A stretch of DNA of 64,000 nucleotides from Hybos culiciformis (Eukaryota > Arthropoda > Insecta > Diptera > Hybotidae), in assembly GCA_964007475.1 (NCBI GenBank), contig OZ023275.1, forward strand, positions 9,465,829 to 9,529,828, read 5' to 3'. The notes under the pieces are model-generated. The model saw only the letters and a program-made list of their open reading frames with translations, was not told where the DNA came from and searched no databases. Both the position numbers and the translations under genes were made by a program. Shown here piece after piece: positions 16,901-30,952 of the stretch. The stretch's first letter is position 1. Each line of letters opens with the position of its first letter.

Positions 16901-18462
16901 ATGTAATGTAGATTCCATTAGATATCAATTTAAATGCGCGGCTAAAATGTACATGTTAAGAGAATTTTGTTTCCTAAAAGCTTAGATATATATATACATA
17001 GAATAAAGCTAACAAAAAAGTGGACTTTGTGAATAATTAAAATAAGGTCTTTGAATCTATTTTTTTTTAAATAGGATAAGGCAAATTAATTTTCGTTATT
17101 TAGTTTAAAAATAAGCAAAATAATAATTGAATGTAAAATTAGTACAAGTACCGATATTTAATTTTATTTCTACAAAAATTCGAGTTATAAAAGGAGCATG
17201 TGGAACATGTATTGGAATATATAATTGTATGTAGGTATATAATGTATATATTGTATATATGGCAATAACATAACTACAGATTATTAGTAATTAACTTTTA
17301 TTATATTACTTACCAAATGATGAAAAAATTTTAACACAACATTAAATTGTTATCTTTGAAATCTTGTTACACATATTTTACCATTTAGCTATTTTCAATA
17401 TAATCTTTTTTCGGAAAAATATTAGTGATAAAATAAATTGTATTTTCCAGCTCTCGTCCCTCCAAATCCTGTACTTAAAAAAATCAAATTATATTTAGAA
17501 TTATTAATGAGGTAACAAAAATTTATAGTATTTTGACCTTTCAAGTTAAGTTAACTAAATTAACAACTCTCACCACTCACCTATTACGCAAATAAATCAC
17601 AATAACTTTATTTCTATGAACATTTGGTAAAAATCTTGTTTGAAAATAATGTGGATAAAAATTATTTTCACGTTGTCAGATCATTATTAGCTTAAATTAT
17701 GCAAAGTTTTCCTGTATTTTATATAATAATGACAATTATGTATGATTTATGATTTAATAATTTTCTTGTCTAGAAGAGTACTCCTAGTAGTAATTCTGGC
17801 TGTCTAATTTAGACTTAATTTAGACTTTCAAACTTTTAATGGACATTTTTTTTTTGTTGTTAAAAAGTTTATTTCTAAAGTTGAGGATTTTTTTATTCAA
17901 TTTGTTGTTAAGAATTCGAGTAAACAAATGTGCAACATTGTCCTGAAAAACGTATGTTAGAGGAAATGTATTTTTGTAAAAATTATTAGTTTTCAATTAC
18001 TTTTATAAAAAATTCCTGAACTATTCCAGAATAGTTCACTGAATTTCCTTGAGGAATTTTATATGTAACATATATATTCAAACGTAAAACCAAAATTAAT
18101 ACAGAATCAACAATAGACAGATAATTTTTATCTTTATCAGAAAATCAAAAGAAGCCGAGAAAAAATATTCAACGAATTCGATTAATATATCGAAGTAAGT
18201 AAATTAGTTAATTATTAGATAGTAGTGTATGTGATTTTTTTCTTCTAAAATAAATATGTATTAAATATAATTATAAAAAGACTCGATGATATTTATTTCA
18301 ATCGAAATGACGTTTACCTGTCAAAACTACTGTTATAAGGACACTCATCATAAACGTAATTCTTGATATTACTCAATTTACATAAATTCATATAATAATG
18401 TATTTGGATAATTATTCAAACCTATTTGTTCTAAAATCAACATCCTAATGGTACGTTGGATT

Positions 18463-18727
18463 AGGGCGAAATATGAAATTAAATTTAAAATTCTAAAATA
18501 AATGTGGGAACCCAAAAGGTGTCACTTTATTATTATTTCAAAGTGAAATATTTAATAAAAATTGCACAACAAATTAAAAACTTAATTGAAAAAATATTAG
18601 TTATCGAAAAAATATTTCCTCACTTGGAATTATAAAAATTTACATCAGTTGTGATTTTCTTTGAATGTCTGAATATGCCACCTATAGGTACATTTTTGTT
18701 GTGGAACTAGGCTGCATATTTCGCCCT
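18463..18727. mobile_element. Putative MITE with 13-bp terminal inverted repeats
   Basis: agggcgaaatatg at 18463-18475 is the exact reverse complement of catatttcgccct at 18715-18727, enclosing about 265 bp with no coding potential. If the element is taken as 18464-18726, the flanks begin ttggatta (left) and ttggactg (right) and share five of eight bases, compatible with a decayed 8-bp target duplication. The family was not recognised. Confidence 0.6.
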
Positions 18728-21700
18728 TGGACTGATTAAATATCCAATGCACTGCCTAAAAATACATATAATAAAATATTAAAAAAAAATTTTGATAAGA
18801 AGTTCTAAATTGGTTAATTTAATATAAAGTAGTTATATAAAAAAAAATGTAAATTGAGTAAAATCTCTGCAGGATTCTACTAATGAAAATTTTCATTTTC
18901 AGTTACTACTTACTAAATTTACTACTTACCCCTCGAAAATTTCTAAAACTTCCCACATAACCCAAATTAAAAATAAATCAATATTTATGTAATATGTATA
19001 ATGTCAATGTGTCTAAATTTTAGAATATATAAATGAAAAAGAAAGATAAACGTCATTTTATTATTACGTTTATTATTATTGAAAATTTTAAATATCATCG
19101 AGCGCAATAACCTATCTACTATAAGTGTTTAAATTGTAAACAATAATAATTTAACAATGTTTTTTTTTTGTTCTTGTACAAAATGTTATTGGTTTATTTT
19201 TAGGTATTAATTTTTTTTTTCACCAGTGTATTTACATTAGTTTTATGTTCATTGAAGTATATTTTTAATGTGAATTAAAATAATGATATATTTCGTCTAA
19301 ATTCTATTTTTCTATTAAAAAATCTAATTTCTTTTAAAGCACTCTCTAAAAACGAAATTCGATTTTTTGTTTTCTTAAAAAGAAAATGACGAAAATATCA
19401 AAAACAACGACGATACCGTGTAAATTTGTTTAGTGTTTACTACAAATATTTATATTAGATTAGTTTTTTTTTTATATATATTATATTTATTTTTAAATTT
19501 ATGTTATTATTATATATTACTATTTTATGTTGTTGTCGTTTGATTTTCCGTTATTTATTATTTATTGAAAAATGTGTTTATATTTCAAAGCCACCCGAAT
19601 ATGAATATTCTTGTTTTATGTTTGTTTGTATATATATATAATTCCTAATATAATAATAAAATATATTTGTTTGAAAATAAAATGTATGATAATATATATG
19701 CATGTTTTAATATTATATATATGTGTTAATATGATATATTTTAAAAACTAACCGTCTAATTTTGTTCGTGCTTTTGTTTTTTGTCTGTTAAAAAGCTGAT
19801 TATATGTTAACTGAATTAATACTATTAAAGTGTAACATATAAAATCTGGTAAATATATCATGGGATAAATCTATCATGTTATAAATATCCCATAGTATAA
19901 ATTTGTCAAGGAATTTAAAATTTCTCACAGAATTAAAATAATACTAATTCAGATACTTATAAAATAGCTTAAGTTAATAAAAAAAAATCTTTTTGCTTAA
20001 CCATATTTCGTATTTATTAAGCAATTATGCTGACTTAATAGTTGAGCTCCCAATAAACATTGTTTTTGATTAAGCAAAAAAAAATTTAGTTTTATTTTAT
20101 TAAATAATTTTGAAAATGTAAACTTTTGTTGTTTTGTTTAAGTGCTGTTTAACTTAACTAACTAACATTGTGTTGTGTATAGTGTAGTGTTTATAAATAA
20201 CATTTTCCTTTTCTAATCTAAATAACTGTCTTAGACGCTGCTAGGGTCTAACTAAATTCTATTTTATAATATAAATTTCAATAAGAATCATTTTGGATAA
20301 AAATTAAAAAAAAATTGGTAATTGATTTGAAGGTATGGATAATTATTTTTTTTTTTTCTGTTTCTACTTTCGACGATTCCTTTAATTTCAATAAAAAATC
20401 AGCATGAACGAACTTTCTCGATACACCTATAGTTTTCGTTTATATTCTCATTATAATTTGTCACATAATTGCCATTTATTTTCTCAAAGTTAGAATAAAT
20501 TTCAGGCCTATGCTGCTTCAACAAACAAATAATTTATTTTTGTATACGATATTTGCTATAAATATCTTTATTTGAATTATATTATGAATTATTATATGTA
20601 CATATACAATAATTTAAAACAATACAATATGAATCTTATAATACTTTCAAACAAGATCTGAATTTTTATTACGGTTGGGTTTGAAAATGTTGGAGATATT
20701 TTAAAATTATATTTTTTATGAAAATAAAATATAAGATAATAATTGTTTCAAATTCTTAAAATGTACTAATTCGATTAAAATTTTTAAAATTATCGAAAAT
20801 GATAGTAATTTCCAAATATAAAAATTACGAATGGACTTCTGTCCGAATGGCTTAAAAAAGATACTTACTTGGACATCAATTTCACATACAGTTGCAAAAA
20901 ATTGTTACAGTTTCAAAAAATTATAATGTAAAATTGTAATGCAAGTTAATCTATTTATTATTTTTAGTAATGAAAATAAATTTATTGTTTGTTTATCATC
21001 CTGTTATATTTTTCACAATACACTGATTGCGATATAACTTCAAGATTTGGCAATTATGCAGAAAATTTGCGAGTTTTATGACTTTAAATGTCATATCTAC
21101 AATAATGTATCAACTGAGAATGATATGGTCTATACTTTTATTATGTTATATTTAAAATAATATTATACATACAGTTTAAAAAAGTTCTATAAGGAATATA
21201 TATCTATGATTAACTTCTTTATCTACTTATATTATAATAAATACGTTTTTTTAACTACTGTGGTTACATTTTGTATGGTCTAAATACTTTATATGACATA
21301 CTATATCTATATCTCCAATAGCTATATCTTATTTACGAATTTTATGTTATTATATAGTTTACATATTGTATATTTAAAATTGTTATCATACAAACACCAT
21401 ATATTCATATATTATGTATATTAGAAAAAAAAAGACAATTTAGTAAAATGTTTTTGGTAAAACTACAACCCTATCTACTTTTATGTTTGTACAATGTATT
21501 AAGTAATTTTAAAAAAATGTATGGTATATGTAATTATAAAATTATAATATAATGTTTTTATTTATGTATATATGTAAATTTTACTCATTTCTATTCATTT
21601 ATTATTAAAATTGTAAATTAAATACATAATGCAAAAGATGCGAAAATATTATAAATTTTTTGTTTAATCAATGTCATTAAAATAATAATTAAAATATTAA

Positions 21701-24700
21701 TTATTTCATATTCCACCCTCAAAGAAAGGTTCATAATAGTTCAATAATAAAACTAAATGTTTTATTAGCATTAATATTTGTATGACATTGATTCTAGTAT
21801 ACCTACTTATTTGAAAAAATATTAAAATTATTAGTAAATATTATATAATAATGTAAGAGATGTTACTAACTATAATTAAACTAATGCGTGAAACGTTCAC
21901 ATTAATTGATTAATTGACTTTAAACACATGAAACTTATGGTAGGATATGTGCCAACAATAAGTAAACGTAAAGGTTTAAAAAAGTTATAAAAACAATTTT
22001 TTCATTGACAATTTTTTCGTAACTGAATATTATTGGAAGGGAAATAAATACTATTCGGCACTATTTACTTTTGGATTGTATTTGTTAAAAAATAATTCAA
22101 TTAATTAGTCTTATTTGATGAAAAAAGTTTACATCATGTAATTTCAATAGAAAGAAAGCGACTTGATCAATAAACTGAACTTAAGTAAAATTGAACTAGT
22201 TGTAGAATTGAAAATTTTATTTTAAGTATGTGTATAATTGCATTATTAAATGAACCAATAATGGGGTATTTTTTAAATTTACATTTATTTACATTTATTT
22301 TACAGAATTTTATTATAAAACATTTTTTTGTTTTGAATAGCTTAATTTAATTATTAAATAAATATTCTGAAAGTCGCGATTAATTTTTATGTGTATGTAC
22401 TTAATGGCTTTGATCATTTCAATTATGACGATTATTTTATTGTGTTATATTTATTATAAAATTATTGTGCTTTTAATATCAAAATTTTGTAAATCCTAGT
22501 TTATGTGTGTGTGTATTAGCGATTATTCATAATTTACGGTTGCAATAATGAAAAATTCGTTATTAACCAATTTCAGTAAGAATATAATTTAAATTTTGAT
22601 ATAAAATAAAAAATAATAATTCACGTAATTTATGAAGCATCCCAGTAAACTTTTACCTTGATTTTTTTGTAACGACGGACGATGGCGTTGAAAATATGTT
22701 TCGATTTAAATTTTCAAGATAAAAGTATAGTTAAATTGTGGTAAATAAATAAATATAGTTGTGTGTTACAGTGTGCCTTATAATTTAAATGTTTTGAAAG
22801 TTTTATAATGTTTGTGTGAAATATTGTGCGTTTTGAAAAAAGTGTTTAAAAAATAGTGTTTCAATTGTGTTGTAAAACTTGCATAATTTAACTAATCTAA
22901 ATATTCTACTTATGATTTCAAAGAAAATTTGATTCCTACCACTGCTCTATTCAGGCCATACCAAGTACATAATTTTATCAAAGTTTAGATGGTTTATAAA
23001 TGCATAATTTTTTTTTTATTAGTGATCAGTAATATGGGTAGCCGAAGTGTTTGATAATTTCGATTTTAAAATTGAAAATAAATTTAAGATTCCAAATTCA
23101 TATTTCATAATCAATATTAACATTATTATGTAAAGTATTCGTAGTATTCGTACAGTATATATTGTGCATAAAAATGTATTATTTTCTGAGTAATACTAAG
23201 AATTTTTGGATTCTATTTAATATAATTCACATTATATTACAATTATTTTTATCAATAAAAAATACTTTTTAATATTATTTTCATATCATGGCTATCACCG
23301 GTTTATTACTGATTATTAAATATGTATGCCTTTCATATTTTTACAATACATACAACATTTAATTAAACATAATGTTTAGAATTTGTAATTCATGAACGTA
23401 AATTAAATTTTTCGGATAAACTTGAAATTCGAAGGCAGATATCTACAATTTAGGACATACAATGTTCATATAATTCATATAAATATGTATAAAACTGCTG
23501 AATATATACGTTTTCCAACTAAATTCAGAAATTTTTAAATTCATTTTTCGTTATGTCATTTAATGTGAAATAACAAAATGACACAATTCATAAATTTTAA
23601 ATCTAGGATTTTTGAGGCTGGTTAAAAGAAACAATTTAAGTTATTACTAAAAAATAAAAAATTAATAAGACGATCTCTAGTATAAATCAAAGCAAAAATA
23701 TAATTTTTTTAAATTTTAATTAATAAAACTATTTTTTTTTTTTTAATTTGAATTAGTGTCTGAATGAAGTATTAATATTGTTGAACAGAAATTTTACAGA
23801 AAATGTTTGTCCTTAATAATTCCAATTAGTGTATATGTATTTAAATTTACATTTTCAAGGGTTTTTAAAACATTAAAAATCAATGAAAATATATTGAATT
23901 CGTTGGCTTTTTTGTAACAGCTCAAGCTAAAAATTCAAAACTTTGAATGTTACAATAATTACAAGAGAATCATATTGATTTCATTCATGTAAATAAAAAA
24001 ATTGAAGCAATGTATTGTTTGATTTTTAAGAAGGCAAAACATTTTGAACTCTTAATTATTAATTATTATCGTGTGTAGTTTTTTTTCGTTACGTTTTGGA
24101 AGAGATAACAAATCTAACGAAAAAGTTAGATAAAATAATTAGATAATTAGAAAAAAAAATATTTAAATAGTTTTATAGCTAAAGAATATTTGCAAATTAA
24201 TAATTGAAAAGTAATTAAAAAAAAAAAGAATTGCCTTTGTTGACACTTTGATTTTATATCAATTGTTTTTTATAATAATTTATTAAAATTTATCATAATC
24301 AAATAAATTAAAATTAATTTCCAATATTATAAGAAATAAAAATAAAAATAACATTGTTTTTTAAAAATTAAATAAAAAATAATTTATTTTTCTTAAGAAA
24401 TAAAGTCAAATAACTACTTCTATTTACATAAAATAAACTAAACATTTATTAGTTATAATAATATTTTTGAACTAACTAATGAAATATATACATATTTTTT
24501 TTGTAAAATTTAGAGGAAACCCATACAGAAAATTCATGCAAATAGTTAGTATAACATATAATATTAATTATTTTTCATTCTCTCTTGTATACGTAAATTA
24601 ATTTACATAAATTTAGTAATAAATATATGTACGTATAAATTTAAATTATTAGTTCTAATTTCTATGCATTACTTTTTATGAATATATTACTAAGATGTAC

Positions 24701-24931
24701 TAGTTTTTATAGAAGGAATCATGCCAAAATATCAGAAAGATTTGTAATGTATTAATATTTATAGTTAGTAAAAATTGATGCAATATATATTTTCATTTGA
24801 TTTAAATTAAAAATCATCATCCATATTAATGAAGGTTTTAAACATTAGATAAACACCAAGTACCTAGATGTAATAAAGTCGTACAATATTCATTTCCAAA
24901 AGCTAGTAAAATATAATTTACTAATCTTGGG

Positions 24932-25090
24932 TTAGTCTGTCTGTTTCAATATTAAAGTGTTATTTTCAATTACTTATTGTTATTGTAGTTTTCTCGAAAC
25001 AAATAGTAATTGATTAGTTTGTCTGTTTCAATATTAAAGTGTTATTTTCAATTATTTATTGTAGTTTTGATATTTCTCGAAATAAATATT
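24932..25090. repeat. Imperfect tandem duplication, period about 82 bp
   Basis: The unit starting ttagtctgtctgtttcaat at 24932 recurs at 25014 (ttagtttgtctgtttcaat), followed by the same attaaagtgttattttcaat and a shared tttctcgaaa near the end. A few indels separate the copies. Confidence 0.85.
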
Positions 25091-26930
25091 AATATAGGTA
25101 TATAGTAAAAATTATTAGAAATTACAATGTAATTTTTTGACCTTATGTCTCAGTGGTCAAGTTAATAAGAAAAACTAATCACAACATAATCCTCAATTCA
25201 ATTGTATTAGTTTTTTATTTAGTAAAAATATTGTTTTAATATATTAAGGTCTTAAAATAACATTTCAAATGAATTAAAACTAACCTTTATTTAATATGGA
25301 TGAAATTTTTTATTTAAGTATATAATAAGGTACGTATAAATACGAAAATATTACTAATGAAAATTTATTTTATATTTATATAGATATACATTTAGAATGG
25401 GTTCTAAAATCTAATGAAATTTTATTAATTGTGTCTATAATTATAATATTTTTTCGATGCAATATTTCGTTTGCAATGTACGTTTTTGTCCTTTTTTTTT
25501 TGCACAGTAAATATTTATTCGGCTATAACTATTATATAGATAGATTAGTTATTTTTTTTTTTAAGAAAAAGGACAAAAATAAAGTAAACATTTGCAAAAC
25601 ACTTCTTAAAGATAAAGGCCAATGCATCATAAATTTTAATTTTTGTCTCTGTATGCTTAAAAGACAACAAGCATAAAAGTCAAAAATTTTTTAAATAAAT
25701 TTTTTTTCGTTTTAATCTTATGTAGTTATGTGAACGCTTTTGTATACAGTTAATAGTTTTTGAGGTTTGTAGTTTCAATTTGAAAGCCTCGTCGACGAAC
25801 CCTATGCAGTATGCGAAAAAACAATTCCTATATACTACGTATTTTAACACAGTAATTAGATTCTAAGAATATATAAATATGTATATTAATCGTAGAAGCT
25901 TATATAGTAACATGATAAAATACAAAAAGGACTCTTCCTTAACGCACAAGAGTCAAATAAACTTAAATTTATTTAATTTCATTAAAATTATGGGAGAATA
26001 ATAATATTGACATTTTTGGCAAGATTTTCAAATTCGAATTTCCTTTTAGAAATATATAAGTTTGCAAGAATTTTTTATATGTTTTTTTTTTTGGTTTAAT
26101 TCGGTGGAATTTTTCCTAAAAATTTAAAGCAGTGACTTTGAAGTCTCTATTTTAAAGCAAGTAATTTTGATTTAATTTGATTTTTAAGCATCAGAAGCAA
26201 TTTTTTTATTTTTTATTTTTTTTAAATATATTATGTAAATATAATATATAAAATATTTTGAATTAAGCAATATTTATATAATATATAGTGATTTTATAAA
26301 GCACTTTTCTACAAGTGCTACGTCGTGAAATATTACCTAATTCTGAAAATGTCCCCTCAGTGGACTATTTTAATATAAATTCTATTTATTGCAAGGTCTT
26401 TTTAATTTAATTAAGCTTTTAAATAAATTGTAAAATACATTAAAAGCCTTAAGATTTAGTTTAATTTTTTAAGCCAGTATTATATTCTTTAACGCGCCAA
26501 AATTTGTTTTGACATTATTGAGAAAAATTTGCTTCGTATAAAAGCAACATTTAATATATAAAAATAGAACTCGTCTAAAGCTTAACTTATATTTTGTAAG
26601 AACAATAATTGCTTTGAAATAATAAGCACGTTTAAAGCGATTAATTGTTTTTTTTTTTTTTTTTCATAAATTTCTATTTTTTAAGAGTGAAATTAAACAA
26701 TATTATGTATATACATATTTAATCGTAAAAGCTTTACAAGAAACTATCAAGAAGGTTTCTTAATTGTCACAATTGCTAAAATAAGCTTATTTACCAGTAA
26801 AAAAAATATAATTTTTAACATCAAAAATGAAAGCTTTAACCGGTAAACTTTCTCACAACAACGTTTTAAAAAATAAAAATAAAATTTTATCAAAAAATGA
26901 AGACAGAAGAAAATTTTAGCTTCGATTCTC

Positions 26931-26968
26931 TCCTAAATAGAATCCATTTGATTGAATTCTATTTAGGA
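26931..26968. repeat. Perfect 13-bp stem hairpin
   Basis: tcctaaatagaat at 26931-26943 is the exact reverse complement of attctatttagga at 26956-26968, with a 12-nt loop. It is intronic and of unknown role. Confidence 0.78.
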
Positions 26969-27225
26969 CTAAGAAGAAACTTTTTTTATTTAATAATTCT
27001 TCTTTAAAGCTTGAGTGCAGTGTTGCGAAACGCAACAATATTTTCAGTTTTTTTTTTTATTTGCAAAATTACAATTAATTTTCGTTGTTGTGATTTTAAA
27101 ATACTTAAAAAAAAAAACTTTACTTTAAATAAATTTTTTAATTATTTTTTTTTTAACTTTAAAATGAAAAACAAACAATTACCAACAACAACAGTAATTA
27201 TTTTTTTTTTTAGTAAATAATTTAC

Positions 27226-27471
27226 CCTAGGTCTAGGTGTGGCTTTTAATGGTTTCTTGGAGCCCATCTTTTTCATAGCATTGTAGTACTTTTTCTGATC
27301 GTCAGTCATAAACATTTCCAATGATCCGCCGGCCTTTTTCTTTTGCTCATTAAAATTATCGATGATGACACCAATGAATAAATTTAATGTAAAAAATGAT
27401 CCAAATATAATGAAGAATACAAAATATAAATACATGTAGATGTTTATTTCGCGTATCGGTTGTTTGTTCAC
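27226..27471 (-). CDS. para: para exon, DIII S6 and III-IV inactivation linker
   Basis: 246 nt, 82 codons, phase 0 at both ends (acceptor AAGCAG, donor GTAAAT). It encodes residues 963-1044: [20 protein letters not shown] and [20 protein letters not shown] (S6), then [20 protein letters not shown] and [23 protein letters not shown] is the insect version of the fast-inactivation particle (IFM in vertebrates) that plugs the inner pore. Confidence 0.98.
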
Positions 27472-28744
27472 CTGCTTTTCGTTAATGGTTTTTAGACATT
27501 AACGTTTTCCATTTTCATATAAATGTATATATAAAATTATTAAAGCGGTTTAAAACAAAAAAAAATTGTTGTGTTTATAAGAAAAATAATAAATAAATGA
27601 ATAAATAAGAAAAAAATAAATATATTGAATTAAAAAGTTGGGTAAATTATATTAAGGAATATTCCAATTTGAAGGGTGTTGGAAATAGGAAGTTGTGTGT
27701 ATACATTGCAGTGGTTTCAAACGTGTTATTTATTGTGTTTTTTATTTTATTTATTTTTTTCAAACAAAATATATCATGCACATTTTATATGCATTTTATT
27801 ACATGCAATAAATGTTTTGTTATGCATGCAACAAATGTTGCAATTATAATATTGTTGTTTTATTTCATGCATTTAATATGTTTTTGTTTAATGTTTGACG
27901 ATTGTTTTATTCGATTTGGGTTTGGTTTCATAGAAAATTTATTATGTTTTAGTTTGTTTTTTTTTTTTTTAATTTTTTTTTTTTCAATTTTGCGTTGATT
28001 TTGTGTTGTTGTGTTAATGTATTGGATTTAATATTTCAATAAAATATTAAACATTTTTTGTTGTTGTTGTTGTTTGATTGCAATATTATTGTTGTGACAT
28101 TGAAATTATTGTTCATTTTGAATTAATCATTCGTTATTCGTATTTATATATTTATTTTAATTGTTTTTTTTGTATTAGTTTATTTTGTTCGAATTATAAA
28201 TTCGAATTTTATTTTTTTTGTATGTTTTTTTAGTGAAATGGTATTACAATATTAGGCGTGCACATTGTAATTTTTTATTTTTATTTTTATATCATGCAAT
28301 TTTTTTTTGATAATTGTATGAGTTGATGAGTGCATTAAAATTTTCATTAATGTTGCCCATTTTTGTTAAGAAGAAAAAATATTTTCAAATAGCCAATTTC
28401 AATAATGTGAAAATAATTAATCATGCAATTTTTGGTTTGATGAAAGGCATAATATGAAAATGTTGTTGACATTATAATTGAATCACACAAATGATAATAT
28501 GAAAATAAAATAATAAAAAAAAAAAACCCAAGTTCATATTTGTGTTTTAATTAATATTTATAAATTTTATTTTTTTAATTTTAAAATTTTTTATTTTTTT
28601 TTTTGAAAATGATGTATGGAGAAAAAAAAAGACATTAAAATATATTGTATTAGAATTTGTTAAATTTAAAAAAAATAAATATTGTTAATTTAATTTTATA
28701 TATAAAAAAAAAAAAAAATTATTTTAATTCAGTTTAAGTCATAC
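27472..28744 (-). other. Intron between DIII pore and S6 (1.3 kb)
   Basis: AT-rich with several homopolymer tracts; no coding sequence. The long plus-strand open frame at 27669-27998 has only AT-driven composition. Confidence 0.8.
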
Positions 28745-28939
28745 TTCTCTTGAATCGATGGCATCATTCATTATTTGAATCCAACCTTTAAATGTTGCAA
28801 CTTGAAATAAACACAGATAAGCGTTGCCAACATGATCAAAATTCATGGCGGAATTTGACCAAGTATAATTTTCACTGTCGCATGCATTTTTATTTGGTAT
28901 AATTTCGTGACTAATAGTTGTTTCATTTTCATCAATACA
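28745..28939 (-). CDS. para: para exon, DIII extracellular loop and pore
   Basis: 195 nt, 65 codons, phase 0 at both ends (acceptor TGTAG, donor GTATGA). It encodes residues 898-962: [20 protein letters not shown], then [20 protein letters not shown] and the pore [20 protein letters not shown] with the filter lysine (K of DEKA), ending SRE. NETT and NYTW fit N-glycosylation sites in the extracellular loop. Confidence 0.98.
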
Positions 28940-30829
28940 CTACATAATTTTATTTTATTTTTTAATTGCGGCAAAATTAAATACAGAATTTTTATGATAA
29001 AAATGTTTATAATTCAAATTTTTTTTTTTTGTTTATTTTGATTTTGTATACAAAATTTATGATTGCATTTATGAATTATTTGAGTTAAGTGTATGTGTAA
29101 AAAGAAAGAAAAATTAAAAAAAGAAAATAATTAATTAAGTTTTGTTTTTTTTTTTTTTCAATATAATAATGTAAGGTAATGCGTATTAAAAAGCAAATTT
29201 GCGATTTATATACCTAATCAATTAATTATAAAATATTTGTATATCAGTTCACTTGATCAAAAAAATAATAATTATAATATTTAATTTACTGCATGCATAA
29301 AGTTAAATTTGTTTTAATTAGTTTGATTCGAACTATTAGATGTATAAATGTTGAATTTTCTTTTGTAATTATATCTAACAGTTTTAATTATTATTTGATT
29401 ATATAAATATAAAATATAAATAATGAAGTTTTGAATAGGTTTATCTAAATATTTTGATTTCAAAAATAAATGTTTAACCGCAATAAGCTAGTAAAATAGC
29501 TTATTAAGTTTACGATGAATTTGGATTCAAAAAATAAACTATTAACGTTCACTAATTTTTATGTTGTACAGATTTTTATTTAGAACTTAATTGTAAAATT
29601 TTGAATTTCGCTTCATTCATTGAATATAATTCTCAGAATTTGTGTTCACAAAACTAAATCAATCGGTACTACAATTTGAAATTTGGAAGTGGCTGATCTT
29701 CCAAATAACAAGGGAATTTACCTACCTTCCTTTATTTTTGACAACGTTTAATAATTTATTCGTAATCAATTGAAATAACTTTATTTCTTAAATAACGAAG
29801 GTAATATACGAAAAGTTACGTACGTACATAATATCCCATGTAGAATATTTTTTATTATAATTTAAATATTCTTTAACCTGGTTCCGTATACTGTAAAAAC
29901 ATTTTTGATTAAGGTTTCTACCGGATTATCAAAATAAGATTAATTATTGAGAATAACTATATAATACTTCTAAAATGAATTGCACAGTATACTTTTTTTA
30001 TTATTAAAATTGTAAAATGCTTCATTTGCCGAAAATATTTGTTCAATAAATTATTTTTTCTATAATAAATTTCATAATTTTTTTTTAGGTTTGAAATAAA
30101 TAGATATTTTCAAAAAAAAATACAGATATTAAATATTATACATTAATAAACAAGCTGCAAACCAGTAAGTATTCAATTTAAGATGTTATAATTTTAGTTT
30201 ACAAAAAATAAATGGAAAGTTGGGGGTGGGCGAGAATTAAATATTAGTTTACTACATCCAAATGAAACTACTTTTACATATTTATTTAATAAGTTTGAAA
30301 AATTTGAAACATAATTTAAAATTAAATCTACGAAAAAATAAAAAATATTAATCTATGTGTAATTTATCACATTTTTTATAAATATTTTAATTCTACAGTT
30401 CAATAATATACGTGTTGTTATACAATGCAAACAATAATTTATTGGAGAACTCTGAATAATCCTTTTAAATTTATTCAATTCAAATTCCAAGACACAAAAA
30501 GACAATGTGTCCAAAACAAAGTGAATTTATAACTTCGAACAGACATCGAAGCTTATCGAAAATTAAATATCTATTTATTTCTCTACTAAAATATTAAATT
30601 TTACAATATTTACTACTATACATAAAGTTAATGACCAATTGAACTGATTAAAAAACAATCGTATAAAAATTACAACTACATAATTTTTAATAAATAAAAA
30701 TTTTGGTTTTTTTGGTTTTTTTTTAATTAAACATAAAATAAATAAAAAATATTTAGACTTATTTAATAACCAAATAGTTACTTGTAGCTAATTAAAAAAA
30801 AATAAAAAATTTTTTACTGTCATATTTAC
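28940..30829 (-). other. Intron within domain III (1.9 kb)
   Basis: AT-rich intron; no coding sequence or clear repeat seen. Confidence 0.8.
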
Positions 30830-30952
30830 CTTGAAATATTTTCCAGCAAAAAGCTGTACACCCATAATGGCAAATATAAGCCAAAATATTAAACACACCA
30901 ATAGCACATTGAAGATGGACGGTATAGCTTGAACCAGAGCATTTACGACGAC
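30830..30952 (-). CDS. para: para exon, DIII S4-S5 linker and S5
   Basis: 123 nt, 41 codons, phase 0 at both ends (acceptor TCATAG, donor GTAAAT). It encodes residues 857-897: [20 protein letters not shown], then [20 protein letters not shown] and K. This is the S4-S5 linker and S5 helix of domain III, practically invariant in insects. It joins either alternative S3-S4 exon at MR|VVVNAL. Confidence 0.98.

Larger units (their letters stand above)
13915..27225 (-). other. Largest intron (13.3 kb), between III-IV linker and domain IV
   Basis: AT-rich intron. It contains a transposon-like unit with 13-bp terminal inverted repeats (18463-18727), an imperfect 82-bp tandem duplication (24932-25090) and a 13-bp hairpin stem (26931-26968). 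Slightly less AT-rich patches occur near 20355-20540, 22660-22700 and 25780-25830, but none shows a splice-bounded or conserved frame. No nested gene is supported. Confidence 0.8.
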
